Below, piece by piece: positions 6,226-8,747 of a stretch of 8,747 nucleotides of DNA. Source of the DNA: Neisseriales bacterium. Lineage in GTDB: Bacteria; Pseudomonadota; Gammaproteobacteria; Burkholderiales; UBA11063. Each line of letters begins with the position of its first letter. Within the stretch, counting starts at the first letter, position 1. Location of the stretch: contig SSGY01000191.1 in NCBI GenBank assembly GCA_008017145.1, forward strand, positions 1-8,747, read 5' to 3'. A program made the translations under genes and the position numbers. The notes under the pieces are model-generated. The model ran no database searches. It saw nothing but the letters and a program-made list of their open reading frames with translations, and was not told the DNA's origin.

Positions 6226-8499
6226 ATGGAAAAAGAAATAATTCAACAAGCTCTAGAAAAAAAATTAAACTGCCCCCTAAGCGATGCATCAGATCGCGAT
6301 TTATACTATGCCCTTCTTGAATACGTAAAACAACAAATTCCAACTCGCCCACAATTAGATGGTTCACGCAAAATTTACTATATTTCTAGTGAGTTTTTAA
6401 TTGGCAAAATGCTTTCTAACAATCTGATTAATCTTGGTCTATACCATAATGTCAATAATTTACTTAAAGAACACGGCAAACATTTAAGTATAATTGAAGA
6501 AATTGAACCAGAACCATCATTGGGTAATGGCGGTCTTGGACGCTTAGCTGCGTGTTTTCTTGACTCGATTGCGACCCTAGGAATTCCAGGCCGTGGAATT
6601 GGACTTAATTACCATTATGGCTTATTTAAGCAGAAATTTAGCAATAATTTGCAAAGTGAACAACCAAACCCATGGATTGAAGATGCTGGCTGGTTAAACA
6701 AGACAGACGTTAGCTATGATATTCAATTTACCAATTTCACAGTTAAATCTTGTCTTTATGAGTTTGATGTCGTTGGTTATCGTGGTTCTGTTAACAAGTT
6801 AAGCTTGTTTGATATTGAAGGTATTGATACTTCAATTGTCCATGATGGAATTGCTTTTGATAAAAATGATATAACGAAAAACTTAACTTTATTTTTGTAC
6901 CCTGATGACAGTGATCAGGCTGGTCATTTATTGCGTATTTTTCAACAATACTTTATGGTAAGCAATGCGGTTAACCTTATTTTTACTGAAATGGACGCCA
7001 AAGGATATGATTACGCAGAATTAGATAAGCACGTAGTTATTCAAATTAATGATACTCACCCTACCTTAGTAATTCCTGAATTAATTCGCCAATTGCTACT
7101 TAAAGGTCTATCACTGGAACAGGCTACCGCAATTATTAAGCGTAGTATTGCTTACACCAATCATACTATCTTGGCTGAAGCATTGGAAAAATGGCCACTG
7201 TCTTATTTAGAAAAAGTTGTACCACCCGCAATTATTAATATCATTAAATATCTTGATGCCGCAGTTAAAGCTCAATACAGCGATCCGTCACTTGATATTA
7301 TTGATCATGATGGACGTGTACATATGGCAAGAATTGACATCCATTATGGCTTTAGCGTAAATGGCGTTGCTGCTTTACACACCGAAATTTTAAAGCATAG
7401 CGAGTTAAAGCAATTTAATGATATTTATCCTAACAAATTTAACAATAAAACTAATGGGATTACTTTTAGACGTTGGATAATGCAATCTAATACTGAATTG
7501 ACTGATTTCTTGGCTAAAACAATTGGCAATGACTTCAAATTTAACTCACTCGAATTAGATAAATTGATGAACTATAAAGATGATAATAATGTACTGGCTC
7601 AAATAGGCGTTATTAAGCAAACGAAGAAACAACAATTTGCTGATTATATTAAGACCACAGCGGGTATAGAGCTTAACCCCCAGTCTATTTTTGATGTACA
7701 GGTTAAACGGATTCATGAATACAAACGCCAGCAAATGAATGCATTATATGTTATTCATAAATATTTGGAAATCAAAGAAGGAAAACTACCAAGTCGCCCA
7801 TTGACTGTTATTTTTGGTGGTAAAGCTGCCCCTGCATATACTATTGCTAAGCATGTAATTCATTTGATTTTATGTTTGCAACAACTAATAAACAATGACC
7901 CAGAAGTTAGCCCACATCTACAAGTGGTCTTCGTGGAAAACTACAACGTAACTGTTGCCGAAAAGCTGATTCCAGCAGCAGATATTTCGGAGCAAATTTC
8001 ATTGGCATCAAAAGAAGCCAGCGGTACTGGAAATATGAAATTTATGCTCAATGGAGCAGTTACAGTTGGAACAATGGATGGAGCGAATGTTGAAATTGCT
8101 GAATTAGTCGGCCCCGATAATATCTACTCTTTTGGTAAAGATAGCAATACAATTATTGAATTATATCGTACCAATGGTTATCATTCATGGGATTACTACT
8201 TCTATGACCCACTAATTAAACGTGCAGTAGATTTTATTAATTCACCCGGAATGTTGGCTATTGGAACCAAAGAGCGCTTAGACCAATTACATCATGAGTT
8301 AATTACCAAAGATTGGTATATGACACTAATTGATTTTGTCGATTACATTAAAACTAAAGATCAAATGTTATCTGATTATGAAAATCGCGAAGAATGGAAC
8401 AGAATGAGCTTAGTTAATATTGCTAAAGCAGGTTATTTTAGTTCTGATCGCACGATTCGTGATTACAACCAAGATATTTGGAAAATTGATTTAAACTAA
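6226..8499 (+). CDS. glgP: Glycogen/maltodextrin phosphorylase
   Basis: This cytoplasmic GT35 enzyme removes glucose units from the non-reducing ends of alpha-1,4-glucans with phosphate, giving glucose-1-phosphate. Motifs in order are [10 protein letters not shown] (51-60), [17 protein letters not shown] (98-114), [13 protein letters not shown] (274-286), [14 protein letters not shown] (311-324), [19 protein letters not shown] (367-385), [11 protein letters not shown] (407-417), [15 protein letters not shown] (493-507), and the cofactor segment [15 protein letters not shown] (597-611) with the PLP lysine at K605. All catalytic regions are intact. At 757 residues it is shorter than E. coli GlgP and MalP (about 800), and its wording ([26 protein letters not shown]) resembles Firmicutes phosphorylases as I remember them. 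Whether glycogen or imported maltodextrin is the main substrate is open, so glgP and malP are both possible symbols. The ribosome-binding site TGGAA is weak. The malQ start follows 17 bases after the stop, indicating one operon. Confidence 0.95.
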   Translation: MEKEIIQQALEKKLNCPLSDASDRDLYYALLEYVKQQIPTRPQLDGSRKIYYISSEFLIGKMLSNNLINLGLYHNVNNLLKEHGKHLSIIEEIEPEPSLGNGGLGRLAACFLDSIATLGIPGRGIGLNYHYGLFKQKFSNNLQSEQPNPWIEDAGWLNKTDVSYDIQFTNFTVKSCLYEFDVVGYRGSVNKLSLFDIEGIDTSIVHDGIAFDKNDITKNLTLFLYPDDSDQAGHLLRIFQQYFMVSNAVNLIFTEMDAKGYDYAELDKHVVIQINDTHPTLVIPELIRQLLLKGLSLEQATAIIKRSIAYTNHTILAEALEKWPLSYLEKVVPPAIINIIKYLDAAVKAQYSDPSLDIIDHDGRVHMARIDIHYGFSVNGVAALHTEILKHSELKQFNDIYPNKFNNKTNGITFRRWIMQSNTELTDFLAKTIGNDFKFNSLELDKLMNYKDDNNVLAQIGVIKQTKKQQFADYIKTTAGIELNPQSIFDVQVKRIHEYKRQQMNALYVIHKYLEIKEGKLPSRPLTVIFGGKAAPAYTIAKHVIHLILCLQQLINNDPEVSPHLQVVFVENYNVTVAEKLIPAADISEQISLASKEASGTGNMKFMLNGAVTVGTMDGANVEIAELVGPDNIYSFGKDSNTIIELYRTNGYHSWDYYFYDPLIKRAVDFINSPGMLAIGTKERLDQLHHELITKDWYMTLIDFVDYIKTKDQMLSDYENREEWNRMSLVNIAKAGYFSSDRTIRDYNQDIWKIDLN

Positions 8500-8516
8500 A
8501 TTTAAGAGGGGTTAAT

Positions 8517-8747
8517 ATGAGATCAGCAGGGATTTTAATGCCAGTAGCATCATTTCCATCTAACTATGGAATTGGTGACTTTGGGACAGAGGCTTATAAG
8601 TTTGTTGATATTATTCATCAAATGCAGCTTAAGATTTGGCAAGTCTTGCCACTTAATCCACTTGGCTATGGCAATTCACCTTATCAGGCTTATTCATCAT
8701 TTGCAGGTGATGAGCTATACATAAGTGTTGATCGCTTGGTGACAGAC
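8517..8747 (+). CDS. malQ: 4-alpha-glucanotransferase (amylomaltase), N-terminal 77 codons (partial)
   Basis: MalQ (GH77) transfers maltosyl and longer units between maltodextrins, producing chains long enough for the phosphorylase and releasing glucose. The visible 77 residues carry its N-terminal hallmarks: RSAGILMPVASFPSNYGIGD (2-21), the WQVLPLNPLGYGNSPYQ segment (41-57), and YSSFAGDELYIS (59-70). The catalytic residues lie beyond the window. The start at 8517 is supported by a strong AAGAGGGG site (8504-8511) five bases upstream. The 17-base gap after the phosphorylase stop, with no promoter or terminator in it, indicates co-transcription. The phosphorylase-MalQ pair is a standard maltodextrin-degrading combination. 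Whether the gene is intact cannot be judged from this fragment. Confidence 0.93.
   Translation, partial: MRSAGILMPVASFPSNYGIGDFGTEAYKFVDIIHQMQLKIWQVLPLNPLGYGNSPYQAYSSFAGDELYISVDRLVTD

Noticed and set aside
6185..6367. 60-codon minus-strand frame over the phosphorylase start
   Set aside because: Antisense to the phosphorylase N-terminus, no ribosome-binding site or recognisable product.

Overview
This is an AT-rich bacterial chromosomal window, most likely from a proteobacterium. The threonine aldolase closely resembles the E. coli type, there is a MarC-family inner-membrane protein, and a small lipoprotein and a Sec-exported enzyme are both encoded. The genus cannot be fixed from the sequence. 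Apart from an insertion sequence at the left edge, the content is ordinary metabolism and transport. I found no CRISPR array, tRNA, rRNA, phage genes or defence system.

Layout. (1) Positions 1 to about 122 are the end of an insertion sequence on the minus strand, with the first 20 codons of its transposase. Its edge cuts off the 3' end of a low-specificity L-threonine aldolase gene (minus, 123-977), which stops about 50 residues short of the family length. (2) A divergent plus-strand pair follows: an exported acetamidase/formamidase-family protein (1119-2459) and a glycerate kinase (2516-3670). (3) On the minus strand are a MarC-family membrane protein (3635-4279), whose 3' end overlaps the glycerate kinase 3' end tail to tail, and a 50-residue GTG-started lipoprotein (4367-4519). 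(4) A 229-base divergent control region (4520-4748) carries two opposed extended -10 promoters and a cluster of TGYAGCAT motifs. (5) A plus-strand alpha-glucan block fills the rest: an MFS sugar transporter of the sucrose/maltose (SLC45-like) type (4749-6059), glycogen/maltodextrin phosphorylase (6226-8499) and the start of 4-alpha-glucanotransferase MalQ (8517 to beyond the window).

How the genes work together. The right half reads as a maltodextrin or glycogen utilisation unit. The transporter would bring in maltose or a related glucoside, MalQ would rearrange short maltodextrins, and the phosphorylase would release glucose-1-phosphate. The phosphorylase and MalQ are 17 bases apart and almost certainly share a transcript. 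The transporter is separated from them by two hairpins without T-tracts and a probable internal promoter, so the two parts may be expressed at different levels. The left half shows gene loss by IS insertion next to a small operon of unclear combined purpose (exported amidase plus glycerate kinase).

Nothing here is clearly a new biological system. The points most worth a second look are the unannotated lipoprotein, the motif cluster in the divergent control region, the long hairpin between transporter and phosphorylase, the duplicated C-terminal module of the amidase, and the Firmicutes-like character of the phosphorylase.
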